Below are positions 26,557-35,799 of a DNA stretch of 64,000 nucleotides, piece by piece. The notes under the pieces were generated by a model. The model saw only the letters and a program-made list of their open reading frames with translations, searched no databases and was not told the DNA's origin. Positions within the stretch are counted from its first letter, which is position 1, and every line of letters starts with the position of its first letter. Source of the stretch: Alkalispirillum mobile (GTDB lineage Bacteria > Pseudomonadota > Gammaproteobacteria > Nitrococcales > Halorhodospiraceae); assembly GCF_003664325.1 (NCBI RefSeq), contig NZ_RCDA01000001.1, positions 1,614,866 through 1,678,865 on the forward strand, given 5' to 3'. The position numbers were made by a program, and so were the translations under genes.

Positions 26557-28344
26557 TCACCAGGCCAATACCAGGCGCTGGCGGTAAGCACCGGGGGGTA
26601 GCACAGCCGGTCTCATTGCACAGCCGACAGCATGACCAATGGCGGCGTCCACAGGCACCTCGTCTACGTCCTGCTTGGCATCGTGGAAGGGTGCTTCCCC
26701 CTGGGCGGGACCGATCCGGGAAAAGGAAATCTCACGCTGCGCGGGCGGATGGATCGCCACTAGGGCGTGCCCCCCCGGATTCAAATACTCAACGGGCCGA
26801 CTCTCGCCCTGGTGTAACACCAATTCTTGAGCGACACGTCGTGATGTCCGAGCGACTGAAAACGTCAAACGAGCGCTTAGTGCATAATTCTTTCCCCTTC
26901 GTAACGCCGAGCGTCGCCCCTGGTTGCCCCCTAACCGCCAATCTACCGCTGTGAAGAAGCGCTGCCAGAACGTGATGGGCTCTGGGCGTAGCAGGGCAGT
27001 CGCAACCCCCTCCAACACCACCTGCACACCGCTGTCATCCTCTCGCACAGAAATCAGGGCATAGTCCGTTAATCCCCAGAGTTCGCCCTGTACGCGAAAG
27101 ACCGGCGTCCAACCCAACATAGCAGGCCGGGCCAACAAATCATCCCGGGCAATCCTCAGGGTGGGCGGGCAGAGGACACGGCGCTCGCAGTTGACGTGGA
27201 ACGGTACCCCGCCAGCGTAACGGAGCTCGGCGTGAGTCCGGCTGAAGGCCTGTGGGGTTTGCCCCCTGGTCGACAGGAACACTCTCAGCCCATCGTGGCC
27301 CTTAATGCACATCAGCCCTGCCTCTTGATCCTGACCCACCGCCTTATCATGATCGGGCCACCGTATGTCGGAAAGGCCGGGGCGGTTATCTCCCGATACG
27401 CGCATAAACTCAGCCCAAGCGAGGATTGCGGCGGCCCAGGCGTTGTACACCGAGAGATACATGTAATTGTCCCAGCCCGACTGGCCGGCACTCTCCCCAT
27501 CTGCCGGGGTCAACCCTATTAGGCCGTCCGAACGACGCTGGGCCTCCCAGCGCGCCAAAACGCCATCCAGCACCTGGCCAGCACCCGTAGGCCGACTTTC
27601 CGTCCCTTGGACCCCCAACAATCGGAGGCTTGCCACCAAACAAGCATCGCCGAATAGAGAATGAGTGCTTCGCCCGTAGCCGCCGGCGTGACCAGCGCCA
27701 TCCCAATAGGACAACGCCCAGTCAAGCATGCGCTGCAGGGCTTGGGAAAGCTTGCTCGAATCTACAAAGCAGGCCGCCACTGTGGTCACAAACAGGGCCT
27801 TGTGGTGATAGGCAATGGGGGTCGCCCCCAGAGTCCCCTTTTGCGGGCGGGCGGGGAAATCGATAAACCCCCCGGCGGATGTCAGCCATCGATCCAAGCT
27901 GGACAGCAGATTATCCAGCGCCCTTTGCCGGCGCCATGTGGTTTCTGCCTCGATCAGTTGGCACAGTTGAGCAAGTAGCCGCCAGTTGTTGGAAGGATAA
28001 TGCCTCTGCAGGCGACAACGATTCCGGCCCGCGAGCAAGGCGCGGCCACTTCCGACCTCCCTAGCGGCAGGCACTCCTGCGATAAGGTTGAGAAGGAAAC
28101 GATTGAACGGCGCGTGGCCGATACGCCCCTGGGCCAAGCCAAGCCAGGCCCCGAGCGGCTCCTGCCACATTGGATCGGGACCGCCCCGGCTTAGCAACAA
28201 GGCCAGGGCGGCACTGGTATTGCCGTAATGGTCTGGCGGAGTAGGGCCAGCACGCAACGGGTCCCAGAGCCCCACGCCAGGCCGGACCTGTTCACGGAGG
28301 GCATCGGTCAACAAATCCTGGCAACGGCTGAATCGCTCAACCAT
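26557..28344 (-). CDS. Uncharacterised protein, possibly alpha/alpha-toroid plus beta-sandwich carbohydrate enzyme
   Basis: A 595-residue protein I do not recognise with certainty. The first 330 residues are helical with recurrent aromatic/His/Asn blocks (YPSNNWRLLAQLCQL, GGYGRSTHSLFGDACLVASL, GWDNYMYLSVYNAWAAAIL), reminiscent of (alpha/alpha) toroid folds in polysaccharide lyases and glycoside hydrolases. The rest looks like a beta-sandwich (PVFRVQGELWGLTDYALISV, VQVVLEGVATAL). No signal peptide is visible, so it may be cytoplasmic or exported by another route. The start overlaps the O-ligase stop by 8 bases. A heparinase-like or DUF2264-like enzyme is one guess; the operon context supports action on the polymer or its precursor. 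Confidence 0.7.
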   Translation of the reverse strand: MVERFSRCQDLLTDALREQVRPGVGLWDPLRAGPTPPDHYGNTSAALALLLSRGGPDPMWQEPLGAWLGLAQGRIGHAPFNRFLLNLIAGVPAAREVGSGRALLAGRNRCRLQRHYPSNNWRLLAQLCQLIEAETTWRRQRALDNLLSSLDRWLTSAGGFIDFPARPQKGTLGATPIAYHHKALFVTTVAACFVDSSKLSQALQRMLDWALSYWDGAGHAGGYGRSTHSLFGDACLVASLRLLGVQGTESRPTGAGQVLDGVLARWEAQRRSDGLIGLTPADGESAGQSGWDNYMYLSVYNAWAAAILAWAEFMRVSGDNRPGLSDIRWPDHDKAVGQDQEAGLMCIKGHDGLRVFLSTRGQTPQAFSRTHAELRYAGGVPFHVNCERRVLCPPTLRIARDDLLARPAMLGWTPVFRVQGELWGLTDYALISVREDDSGVQVVLEGVATALLRPEPITFWQRFFTAVDWRLGGNQGRRSALRRGKNYALSARLTFSVARTSRRVAQELVLHQGESRPVEYLNPGGHALVAIHPPAQREISFSRIGPAQGEAPFHDAKQDVDEVPVDAAIGHAVGCAMRPAVLPPGAYRQRLVLAW

Positions 28345-29746
28345 GGTCAGCGCTGCGGTTCACTGTACGTGGTGCCAGACCGGTTGGCGAAACACCATTG
28401 GCAGCGGGCCAGGGCTGACGTGCAGAGCGCGCTTCTTCCTGGGCGGTTTCCGTTTGCGGTGCCTCCTCCAGTTCACGCCGCATGATCACCGTCAGCGCAA
28501 TAAAGGCATACAACAGATTGAAATAAGCCACATCCAGGAAGGCGCCTGCAACTAGATACCCGATCAACCCAACCTGTATTGCCCAAGCGTATTCCGCGAG
28601 CCAGATTTGCCCCGTTTTCCTGCGTGCCGTTCGTCGTATTCGATTCAGGGTCATGAAGGTGAACCCCATCAATAGCAGGAAAACTGCCAGCCCCCCAAAA
28701 CCGTGCTGTGCCATCAGCCCGAAATAGACGCTATGCGGCGACAGAACATGACGCCAATGGCCTTCAAACTCTGCGTATTGAATCCACCAGTCGTACCCCA
28801 GGACACTGTAACGGAAGCCCTTTCCTGTTATCGGGCTCTCCTTGGCCATGTTCCAGCTAACCCCCCAGGACTGGATCCGCTGCATAGCTGAGGTGTCTTC
28901 CTCATAGGTCTGGATGGTCTGCCACCGGTCCATCAAGCGGTCGGGTACAGTAAGGCCCACCACACTAATCGCAACAAACCCGGTCACCACCAAAAGCCAT
29001 TTCTTCTTCATGTTAATAAAGAGGAAGGGTGCAATGGCCAGCACGCCAACCAGCGCGCCACGTGAATAAGTCGCCAGGGTGGCAATTGCAGTGAGCCAAA
29101 AGACCCCGTACACCCCCCAACCGATGGGCCTGGAAAATCGCTGAATAATCGGATAGCCCAAATCAACCCATTTTTGGTGAAACATTCGGGCCGTCACCAG
29201 TATCATCGGCAACACCATCAGCATCGCTATCCCAATGTAGGTGTTACCCGAAAGAAATGAATCCCTAGGGCCTAGCACATGATAATTACCCCCGGTAGAA
29301 ATAGTAAATATGCCCCCCTTAAAACCGTAAAACGCAATAGAGAAGGTTATGACCAACAGCACCCAAACGATCCGTTTCTGGCCATGAATAAGCATTGGGG
29401 TTACGAAGGTGATCAGCAGAATCTTGACGAAGTGCTGCCAAAAGCCCCAGGCACCACTGGAGTTGACCGCGAAGTAACTGGTCATGGTCACGTAGGCAAG
29501 GAAAAGGAACAGCATGACCATCTCGCGGGTAAGCGGGAGCGGTCGCCGGTCCTTGGCCAACAAGAGGGCTACCAGCGTCGTGCCGCCGATCACTGTGGCA
29601 ATCGGGAAGGTGCGCATGAACGTCCAAGTCAGGCTATGCGGCACCATCAGGCCGACCCAGAACCATGCCGGAATGCCCACCCAAGGCCTCGCCAAGATGA
29701 TGGGGACGAGAACCATTATGATCAAAAAGAGGGTGTAATCGCGCAT
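28337..29746 (-). CDS. Exosortase A system-associated O-glycosylation/O-antigen ligase (TIGR03097-like)
   Basis: A 469-residue integral membrane protein with about 12 helices. It begins MRDYTLFLIIMVLVPIILARPW, close to the TIGR03097 family, and has the O-antigen ligase/polymerase block LATYSRGALVGVLAI plus the large periplasmic loop with SPHSVYFGLMAQHGFGGL. Members transfer or polymerise undecaprenyl-linked glycans; in XrtA systems it is proposed to glycosylate sorted proteins, which is not proven. The C-terminal 45 residues are hydrophilic and Ala/Glu-rich. It is the first gene of the minus-strand operon and is divergent from the acyl-CoA ligase gene, with 207 bases between them. Confidence 0.93.
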   Translation of the reverse strand: MRDYTLFLIIMVLVPIILARPWVGIPAWFWVGLMVPHSLTWTFMRTFPIATVIGGTTLVALLLAKDRRPLPLTREMVMLFLFLAYVTMTSYFAVNSSGAWGFWQHFVKILLITFVTPMLIHGQKRIVWVLLVITFSIAFYGFKGGIFTISTGGNYHVLGPRDSFLSGNTYIGIAMLMVLPMILVTARMFHQKWVDLGYPIIQRFSRPIGWGVYGVFWLTAIATLATYSRGALVGVLAIAPFLFINMKKKWLLVVTGFVAISVVGLTVPDRLMDRWQTIQTYEEDTSAMQRIQSWGVSWNMAKESPITGKGFRYSVLGYDWWIQYAEFEGHWRHVLSPHSVYFGLMAQHGFGGLAVFLLLMGFTFMTLNRIRRTARRKTGQIWLAEYAWAIQVGLIGYLVAGAFLDVAYFNLLYAFIALTVIMRRELEEAPQTETAQEEARSARQPWPAANGVSPTGLAPRTVNRSADHG

Positions 29747-29953
29747 CTCTAAAGTTTTTTACTTGTCCGAATGGCCCCCACCAGGTACTGGGCCCGTGGT
29801 GCTGACTGGCAAACGCTGTGAAGCATGCCACCCTTAAGACTAGTCAACACATGAGGAGTGTGACCGCCCGGAAGACCTTGCAGGCGCTCGAGTACGCCAG
29901 CAGGGTAGTCCGGAGCAGGCAACGACCCCAAGGAAGCGAGCCCAATCAACAAC

Positions 29954-31558
29954 ATGCATACGCCCACATTGGTCCATGAAACGGTCCTGAAAAGCGCCGA
30001 AAGTGCGCCATCTGCCCCCGCCTTGCGACATCGAAACTGCCCCATCGACTATGGCACGCTTGCGGATGATGTCCAGAAAGCCGCTGCGGGATTAGGCCAA
30101 TGTGGCCTCTTGAAGCAGGAACGGGTGGCGGTCTATTTGGATAAACGCCCCGAAGCTGTACACGCGCTGCTGGGCACCTCCCTGGCCGGTGGCGTATTCG
30201 TGCCGGTCAACCCGCTGCTGAAGGCCGAGCAGGTGGGCTATATCCTCCGCGACTGTAACGTGCGAGTCCTGGTCACCTCTGCAGACCGATACAAAGCGAT
30301 AAAGGCTGCGCTCGCGCACTGTCCCGATCTACACACCGTGCTGCTGGTGGATGCTGAGCCGCCAGGCCCCGGCCCGGGTGGCACTCCCCATAGGGTTCAA
30401 GCCTGGGCTGCTCTGCAAGATGCCCCCCAGGGCGCTCGAGGACACCGGACCATCGACACGGACATGGCGGCTATTCTCTATACTTCGGGGAGTACCGGGC
30501 AGCCCAAGGGGGTGGTGTTGTCCCACCAGAATATGGTGGCCGGCGCTCGAAGTGTTGCCCAGTACCTGGAGAACCGGCCCGAGGACCGCATCCTTTCGGT
30601 GCTGCCCTTCAGTTTTGACTACGGCCTCAGTCAGCTCACCACCGCCTTTCTCACCGGTGCGCAGGTGTCCTTGCTCAACTACCTGTTGCCCCGAGACGTC
30701 ATCAAGGCCGTTGACCGCGAGCAGATCACGGGGCTGGCGGCGGTGCCCCCGCTCTGGATACAGCTGGCCCAGCTCGAATGGCCGGAAGGGGCCAGCCAAA
30801 GCCTCCGCTATCTCACCAATTCCGGTGGCGCCATGCCGCGCAAGACACTGAATGCCTTGCGCGAACGCCTACCGCATACGCAGCTCTACCTGATGTATGG
30901 GCTCACTGAGGCCTTTCGCTCCACCTACCTGCCCCCAGAGGAGGTGGAGCGCCGGCCCGACTCCATGGGCAAGGCTATTCCTAACGCCGACATCATGGTG
31001 GTGCGCGAAGATGGGAGCCCCTGTGCGCCCGGAGAGCCCGGCGAGTTGGTACACCGGGGTGCACTGGTTGCACAGGGTTATTGGAACGACCCGGAGCGCA
31101 CCGCCGAGCGTTTCCGTCCCGCGCCTGGGCAACCCTCGGGGCTGCCCAGGCAGGAGCTTGCGGTCTGGTCCGGCGATACCGTCCGTATGGACGAGGACGG
31201 GTTCCTTTATTTCATCGGCAGACGGGATGAAATGATCAAGACCTCTGGCTACCGGGTCAGCCCGAATGAGGTCGAAGAGGTCATTTACAGCACCGGCCTG
31301 GTGGCGGAGGCAGCAGCCCTGGGGGTCCCGCACCCCACCTTGGGCCACGGTATCGTGGTCGTCGCACTGGCTCGTGATGAGGGATTGACCGGTGAGTCCC
31401 TGGTGAGCCAGCTACGCCCTCTGCTCCCAGCCTTCATGCTCCCAGCGCATGTGGAGTTGCGTCAGCACCCATTGCCGCGCAATGCCAACGGCAAGATCGA
31501 CCGGAAGTCGTTGGCCACCGAGTTCACCGACCTGTTTCAGGAGAATAACGCGTCGTGA
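29954..31558 (+). CDS. Acyl-CoA ligase (AMP-forming), exosortase A system-associated (TIGR03098-like)
   Basis: A 534-residue ANL-superfamily enzyme. Motifs: A3 ILYTSGSTGQPKGVVLSH (about residues 174-191), A5 YLMYGLTEAFRST (about 313-325), A7 GDTVRMDEDGFLYFIGRRDE, and A10 NANGKIDRKSL with the catalytic Lys near residue 517. It should activate a carboxylic or amino acid as an adenylate and load it on CoA or a phosphopantetheine carrier, most likely the one encoded at 21752. It opens a six-gene operon and overlaps the decarboxylase gene by four bases (GTGA). The usual name is by family; the true substrate is unknown. Confidence 0.92.
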   Translation: MHTPTLVHETVLKSAESAPSAPALRHRNCPIDYGTLADDVQKAAAGLGQCGLLKQERVAVYLDKRPEAVHALLGTSLAGGVFVPVNPLLKAEQVGYILRDCNVRVLVTSADRYKAIKAALAHCPDLHTVLLVDAEPPGPGPGGTPHRVQAWAALQDAPQGARGHRTIDTDMAAILYTSGSTGQPKGVVLSHQNMVAGARSVAQYLENRPEDRILSVLPFSFDYGLSQLTTAFLTGAQVSLLNYLLPRDVIKAVDREQITGLAAVPPLWIQLAQLEWPEGASQSLRYLTNSGGAMPRKTLNALRERLPHTQLYLMYGLTEAFRSTYLPPEEVERRPDSMGKAIPNADIMVVREDGSPCAPGEPGELVHRGALVAQGYWNDPERTAERFRPAPGQPSGLPRQELAVWSGDTVRMDEDGFLYFIGRRDEMIKTSGYRVSPNEVEEVIYSTGLVAEAAALGVPHPTLGHGIVVVALARDEGLTGESLVSQLRPLLPAFMLPAHVELRQHPLPRNANGKIDRKSLATEFTDLFQENNAS

Positions 31559-32790
31559 GCGAGAAGCGCCCAAGTCATGTGCCTATCGATAACTTCGAAG
31601 TCAAAGGGAACACCCTTTGCGTCGGCGGCGTCCCAGTGCCGGATCTGGCAGAGCGGGTCGGCCAAACGCCGTTCTATGCCTACGACCGGCAACTGATGAC
31701 GGAGCGCGTCCAGGCGTTACGCGCGGCGCTCCCCGCGGGCATCTCCATTCACTATGCGATCAAGGCCAATCCAATGCCCGCGGTTGTCGACCACATGGCA
31801 AAGCACGTGGATGGCCTGGATGTGGCCTCGGGCGGGGAGCTGCGGGTCGCGCTCGATACGGGCGCGCCCCCCGCGACGATCAGCTTTGCCGGGCCCGGGA
31901 AATCCCCAGCGGAATTGCGCGCCGCGCTGGCGGCGGGCGTGACCATCAATCTTGAATCGGAGACGGAGCTATCCCGGGTGGTCGCCATCGCAGAGACCAC
32001 CGGCCACACCCCCCAGGTCGCCGTGCGGGTTAATCCCGACTTTGAGCTGAAGGCCTCAGGCATGAGGATGAGTGGTGGTGCCAAGCCCTTCGGGGTGGAC
32101 GCGGAACGGGTGCCCGAGTTACTCCATCGAATTCGCGATCACCAACTCCATTTTCGCGGCTTTCACATTTTTTCCGGGTCGCAGAACCTGCGCGCTGATG
32201 CCCTGGTCGAGGCCCAGGGCCTGACCCTGGACCTAGCGCTGCGGCTGGCTGAATCGGCCCCGGGTCCGGTGGAAATGCTGAATATCGGCGGCGGTTTTGG
32301 TATCCCCTATTTCCCCGGCGATCAGCACCTGAACCTGGCCCCGGTCGCCGAGCACCTGGATGCACGCCTGCCCCAGGTGCGTGCTTGCCTACCGGAAGCA
32401 GAAATCATTCTGGAGTTGGGCCGCTATCTCGTAGGGGAGGCGGGCATCTACGTGGCAGAGGTGCTGGACCGCAAGGTCTCCCGGGACCGCGTGTTCCTTG
32501 TGACCAATGGTGGCCTGCACCACCACTTGGCGGCCTCGGGCAATTTTGGCCAGGTCATCCGCAAGAATTACCCGGTGGCCATCGCAAACCGAATGGCGGA
32601 AACGCCGCGGGAGACAGTGGATATCGTCGGCCCACTATGCACACCGCTGGATATCCTCGCCCAGCAGGTTCAGCTACCGAAGGCGGAAGTGGGGGACTTG
32701 ATCGCTGTTTTTCAGTCCGGCGCTTACGGCTACACTGCCAGTCCAACGCGCTTTCTGGGCCACCCGGAGCCTGTGGAGACGCTGGTCTGA
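31555..32790 (+). CDS. PLP-dependent decarboxylase, exosortase A system-associated (TIGR03099-like)
   Basis: A 411-residue type III PLP enzyme of the ornithine/diaminopimelate decarboxylase family. Lys70 in HYAIKANPMP binds PLP. FHIFSGSQ, the phosphate-binding loop GGGFGIPYF and GPLCTPLDIL, which supplies the catalytic Cys across the dimer, are all present. It starts with GTG in a GTGA overlap with the ligase gene. It probably decarboxylates an amino acid, free or carrier-bound, to an amine used to modify the polymer. The TIGR03099 family travels with the ligase in XrtA loci, so the two are thought to act on the same substrate. Confidence 0.93.
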   Translation: MSEKRPSHVPIDNFEVKGNTLCVGGVPVPDLAERVGQTPFYAYDRQLMTERVQALRAALPAGISIHYAIKANPMPAVVDHMAKHVDGLDVASGGELRVALDTGAPPATISFAGPGKSPAELRAALAAGVTINLESETELSRVVAIAETTGHTPQVAVRVNPDFELKASGMRMSGGAKPFGVDAERVPELLHRIRDHQLHFRGFHIFSGSQNLRADALVEAQGLTLDLALRLAESAPGPVEMLNIGGGFGIPYFPGDQHLNLAPVAEHLDARLPQVRACLPEAEIILELGRYLVGEAGIYVAEVLDRKVSRDRVFLVTNGGLHHHLAASGNFGQVIRKNYPVAIANRMAETPRETVDIVGPLCTPLDILAQQVQLPKAEVGDLIAVFQSGAYGYTASPTRFLGHPEPVETLV

Positions 32791-32791
32791 T

Positions 32792-33541
32792 ATGCGGGTA
32801 CGACGGCTCCTCTCGGGATTGCGTGCCACCTTCGCCCGTCTCGGACCAGGTACCGGGTCACTGTACCTGCTGGACCGGGCCGCTGGCGGGCTCAGCAGGG
32901 GACGCGCCCGCGTAATCACCTACCGGCTCTTTGCGCAGCCTCTGGCAGACTCCGTGGTGATGCCGGCCCGATTAGGCAAAAACCTGGAGATTCGCGAGGC
33001 CCGGCCAGACGATCCCGCTCTGGACCTCATGGGCCGGGGAACCACCACCCTGCAAGCCCGCTTCAACCAGGGTGCGCGCTGCCTGGTGGCATTGAAGGGT
33101 TCGGAGCTGGCAGGTTTTTTCTGGTGGGTGGAAGGCCCGTATCAGGAAGACGAGGTGCGGTGCGTCTTTCTACCCGGTCCCCCGGGGGAGGCTGCCTGGG
33201 ATTTCGACGTGTATATCCACCCCAAGTATCGCCTGAGCGGTGTCTTCGGCTGCCTCTGGTCAGCGGCGCAAGAAAAACTGATGACCTCGGGCGTTCGCTA
33301 CACTTGCAGCCGCATCTCCGCCTACAATACCAGCTCGCTGGCCGCTCATCGCCGGCTCGGCGCCCAGCAGGTCGGCATCCGGGTCTTCATCCTGTTTGGT
33401 CGATTTCAGCTTACGCTCGGCGATGCCCCCCCATACCTGCACGTCAGCCGCTCGGCGGCACGAACACCCCGCGTAGCGGTCGACCCACTCCTGGAGGCAA
33501 ACGCGCCCGACACTCAGCCTGGAACAGGAGGCGACCGATAA
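32792..33541 (+). CDS. GNAT-family N-acyltransferase
   Basis: A 249-residue protein with a GNAT-like domain in residues 60-210: LEIREARPDDPALDLM, ELAGFFWWVEGPY, WDFDVYIHPKYRLSGVFGCLW and ISAYNTSSLAAHRRLGAQQVG, the last being the usual C-terminal acetyl-CoA-site helix with the N-x-x-S-xx-x-H-R-x-L-G pattern. The N-terminal 50 residues are basic. It starts 1 base after the decarboxylase stop and ends 2 bases before the hydrolase start, so it is part of the same operon. It may acylate the amine made by the decarboxylase; this is inference from position. Confidence 0.82.
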   Translation: MRVRRLLSGLRATFARLGPGTGSLYLLDRAAGGLSRGRARVITYRLFAQPLADSVVMPARLGKNLEIREARPDDPALDLMGRGTTTLQARFNQGARCLVALKGSELAGFFWWVEGPYQEDEVRCVFLPGPPGEAAWDFDVYIHPKYRLSGVFGCLWSAAQEKLMTSGVRYTCSRISAYNTSSLAAHRRLGAQQVGIRVFILFGRFQLTLGDAPPYLHVSRSAARTPRVAVDPLLEANAPDTQPGTGGDR

Positions 33542-33543
33542 CG

Positions 33544-34476
33544 ATGCCAGTAGCGGAACAAGCCGTCATATTCCCGCATGAGGGGGAGCAGTTGCTCGGC
33601 ATCCTCCACCGCGGTGCGGCCGATGCCCGCCTCGGCGTCTTGGTTGTGGTGGGCGGCCCCCAGTATCGGGTTGGCAGCCACCGCCAGTTCTTGCTCCTGG
33701 CCCGCGATCTGGCAGCGGAGGGCGTTCCCGTCTTCCGCTTTGACTATCGCGGCATGGGGGACTCCAGCGGCGACATGCGCGGTTTCGAGGATATCGAAGG
33801 CGATATTGGAGCCGCGATTGATCAGTTCCAAAGGACTCACCCTAGCCTTGAGCAGATCGTCATCTGGGGCCTATGTGACGCTGCCTCTGCAGGGCTGCTC
33901 TATGCCTGGCGCGACTCCCGGGTCACGGGGCTGGTACTGGTCAATCCATGGATTCGCACCGAGGAAGGCCTGGCCCGCGCCTACCTGAAGAGCTATTACC
34001 TACAACGGCTGATCAGCCGAGATTTCTGGACCAGCCTGGCGGCCGGCCGGGTCAATCCCGCGAACTCCCTGCGCTCATTGCTGCAGATGACGCGAAAAGC
34101 CACCGCCAGCCGCCACCCCGACAAAGCCAGAAAGACGCCCGCGGCACAGGGTGAGCAAGCAGCAGCGCCCAGCCATCCGCCCCGACGCGCGCGGCAGCCC
34201 CTGCCCGAGCGCATGGCGGAGAGTTGGCAGCGCTTTCGGGGGCCCATTTTGCTGGTGCTCAGTGGCCAGGACCTGACCGCCACCGAGTTTCTGGATACCA
34301 CCAACCGATCCCCCGCCTGGCGGGGCCTGCTGGAGAGGCCCAACCTGCAGGTCAAGCCGTTGCCCGAGGCCAACCATACCTTCTCCCGCGATGAGTGGCG
34401 GACGCAGGTATCGGATTGGACGCTGGCATGGCTCGAAAATCCGACCGCCCACCACCGTAGGACAGCTACCCCATGA
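33544..34476 (+). CDS. Exosortase A system-associated hydrolase 1 (TIGR03100-like)
   Basis: A 310-residue alpha/beta-hydrolase. It starts MPVAEQAVIFPHEGEQLLGIL and has FRFDYRGMGDSSGD, the family's signature. The nucleophile elbow is WGLCDAAS, with Cys111 in place of Ser, like dienelactone hydrolases; the His is in ANHTFSRDEW near the C-terminus. An insert of about 50 residues rich in Ala, Arg and Pro (about 180-225) looks disordered. In XrtA loci hydrolases 1 and 2 occur with the ligase and carrier protein, so a thioesterase or acyl-transfer role is likely. Start 33544 follows the GNAT gene directly, and the stop is in an ATGA overlap with the aminotransferase gene. Confidence 0.92.
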   Translation: MPVAEQAVIFPHEGEQLLGILHRGAADARLGVLVVVGGPQYRVGSHRQFLLLARDLAAEGVPVFRFDYRGMGDSSGDMRGFEDIEGDIGAAIDQFQRTHPSLEQIVIWGLCDAASAGLLYAWRDSRVTGLVLVNPWIRTEEGLARAYLKSYYLQRLISRDFWTSLAAGRVNPANSLRSLLQMTRKATASRHPDKARKTPAAQGEQAAAPSHPPRRARQPLPERMAESWQRFRGPILLVLSGQDLTATEFLDTTNRSPAWRGLLERPNLQVKPLPEANHTFSRDEWRTQVSDWTLAWLENPTAHHRRTATP

Positions 34477-35765
34477 AACCGCACCGCAACCCCCTGCCAG
34501 ACGGGAATAGCGCGATTGAGGCCCCCTCCACGGCACAACTGGAGGCCTACCCCGGTCTGCCCCGCTTTACGAAAGGTCAAGGCTGCTGGCTTTTTGATGC
34601 GGATGGCCATCGCTATTTCGATGCCACGGCCGGCAGCGGCGCACTCAATCTGGGGCATAACCACCCGCAGGTGGTGGAGGCCGCCATTGCGCAGACGCGA
34701 AACCTGATCCACACCGGCTCCATCTTCCATAGCGATGCGCGGGATCGATTCGTTGCCAGGCTGGGCGAATTCTCTCCGTTCAGTCCATGTACGGTGCTGA
34801 CCTGCGTCGCGGGCACCGAGGCCGTAGAGGCCGCGCTGAAGGTGGCTCGCGCCTATACCGGGCGCACCCCCGTCATCTCCTTCAGCTACGCCTATCACGG
34901 CAAGAGCACCGGGGGGTTGAGCGTCACCTGGCGACAGGCGCTCCGGAAGTATTCTCCCCAGGCCGCCGACGCCGTTCAGGTGGCCCCCTATCCGTTGCAC
35001 CACGACCCCGCGGCCCCAATGGGTGAGACGGAAGCCTGCCTTGATGAACTGTCTACCATTATTGGCAACATGGCGCGTGCCGGGGCGCCCCCTGCAGCGC
35101 TGATTCTGGAGCCCGTCGCCTCCAGTGAGGGGGTCATCCCCGCGGGCAACGCATTCCTGCAAGGGGTGCAGCAACTGGCCCGCAACGCGGGGGCATTGCT
35201 GATATTCGACGAGCTTTGGACCGGAATGGGCCGATGCGGCGTGCCCTTTTATGGCGGACAAGCGGGGCTTGAACCAGACTTGATTCTGGTGGGCAAGTCG
35301 GTGGCCAACGGGTTCCCGATCTCAGCAGTGCTCGGGTCACAGGAGATCCTGGCGTCATTGCCAGCCGGCCTGCATACGGCCACCTTCGCCGGTCACCCGG
35401 TGGGCTGTGCGGCTGGCAGTGCCGTAATTGACCTGATGCAGACCACTCAGCCATGGGTTTCGGCATCAGACCAGGGGGAAGCACTCTGGCAGGGCCTGAA
35501 GACCCTGCAAGGCGAGATGGCGTTCATCACCGGCTTGCGCGGCGAAGGCTTGTTGCTGGGCTTCGACTGCGTGGACGAAACCGGACGCCCCAGCCCAGAG
35601 AAGGCCAGAACGTTTGCCGGCCACGCTCAGGAAAAGGGACTCCTGTTGGCCTACGGTGGCCGACAGGGCAATACCGTAAAGGTGACACCGCCGCTGACAA
35701 TGGATGACTCCGAGCGCGAATTTCTCATGACCACACTGGACACCGTGGCGAAGGGATTGAGCTGA
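34473..35765 (+). CDS. Class III PLP-dependent aminotransferase
   Basis: A 430-residue fold-type I class III aminotransferase. Visible motifs are AGTEAVEAALKVAR, YAYHGKS (aromatic stacking on PLP), LIFDELWTGMGR (Asp246, pyridine nitrogen) and LVGKSVANGFPIS (Lys275, Schiff base). The family includes omega-amino-acid, diaminobutyrate, ornithine and glutamate-1-semialdehyde enzymes; I cannot choose among them. Between a hydrolase and an NRPS it probably supplies or consumes the amino acid or diamine activated by the NRPS. Only 34 bases separate it from the NRPS gene. Confidence 0.92.
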   Translation: MKPHRNPLPDGNSAIEAPSTAQLEAYPGLPRFTKGQGCWLFDADGHRYFDATAGSGALNLGHNHPQVVEAAIAQTRNLIHTGSIFHSDARDRFVARLGEFSPFSPCTVLTCVAGTEAVEAALKVARAYTGRTPVISFSYAYHGKSTGGLSVTWRQALRKYSPQAADAVQVAPYPLHHDPAAPMGETEACLDELSTIIGNMARAGAPPAALILEPVASSEGVIPAGNAFLQGVQQLARNAGALLIFDELWTGMGRCGVPFYGGQAGLEPDLILVGKSVANGFPISAVLGSQEILASLPAGLHTATFAGHPVGCAAGSAVIDLMQTTQPWVSASDQGEALWQGLKTLQGEMAFITGLRGEGLLLGFDCVDETGRPSPEKARTFAGHAQEKGLLLAYGGRQGNTVKVTPPLTMDDSEREFLMTTLDTVAKGLS

Positions 35766-35799
35766 CCCAGCGGACCAAACCCAACACGAGGGCATCATA

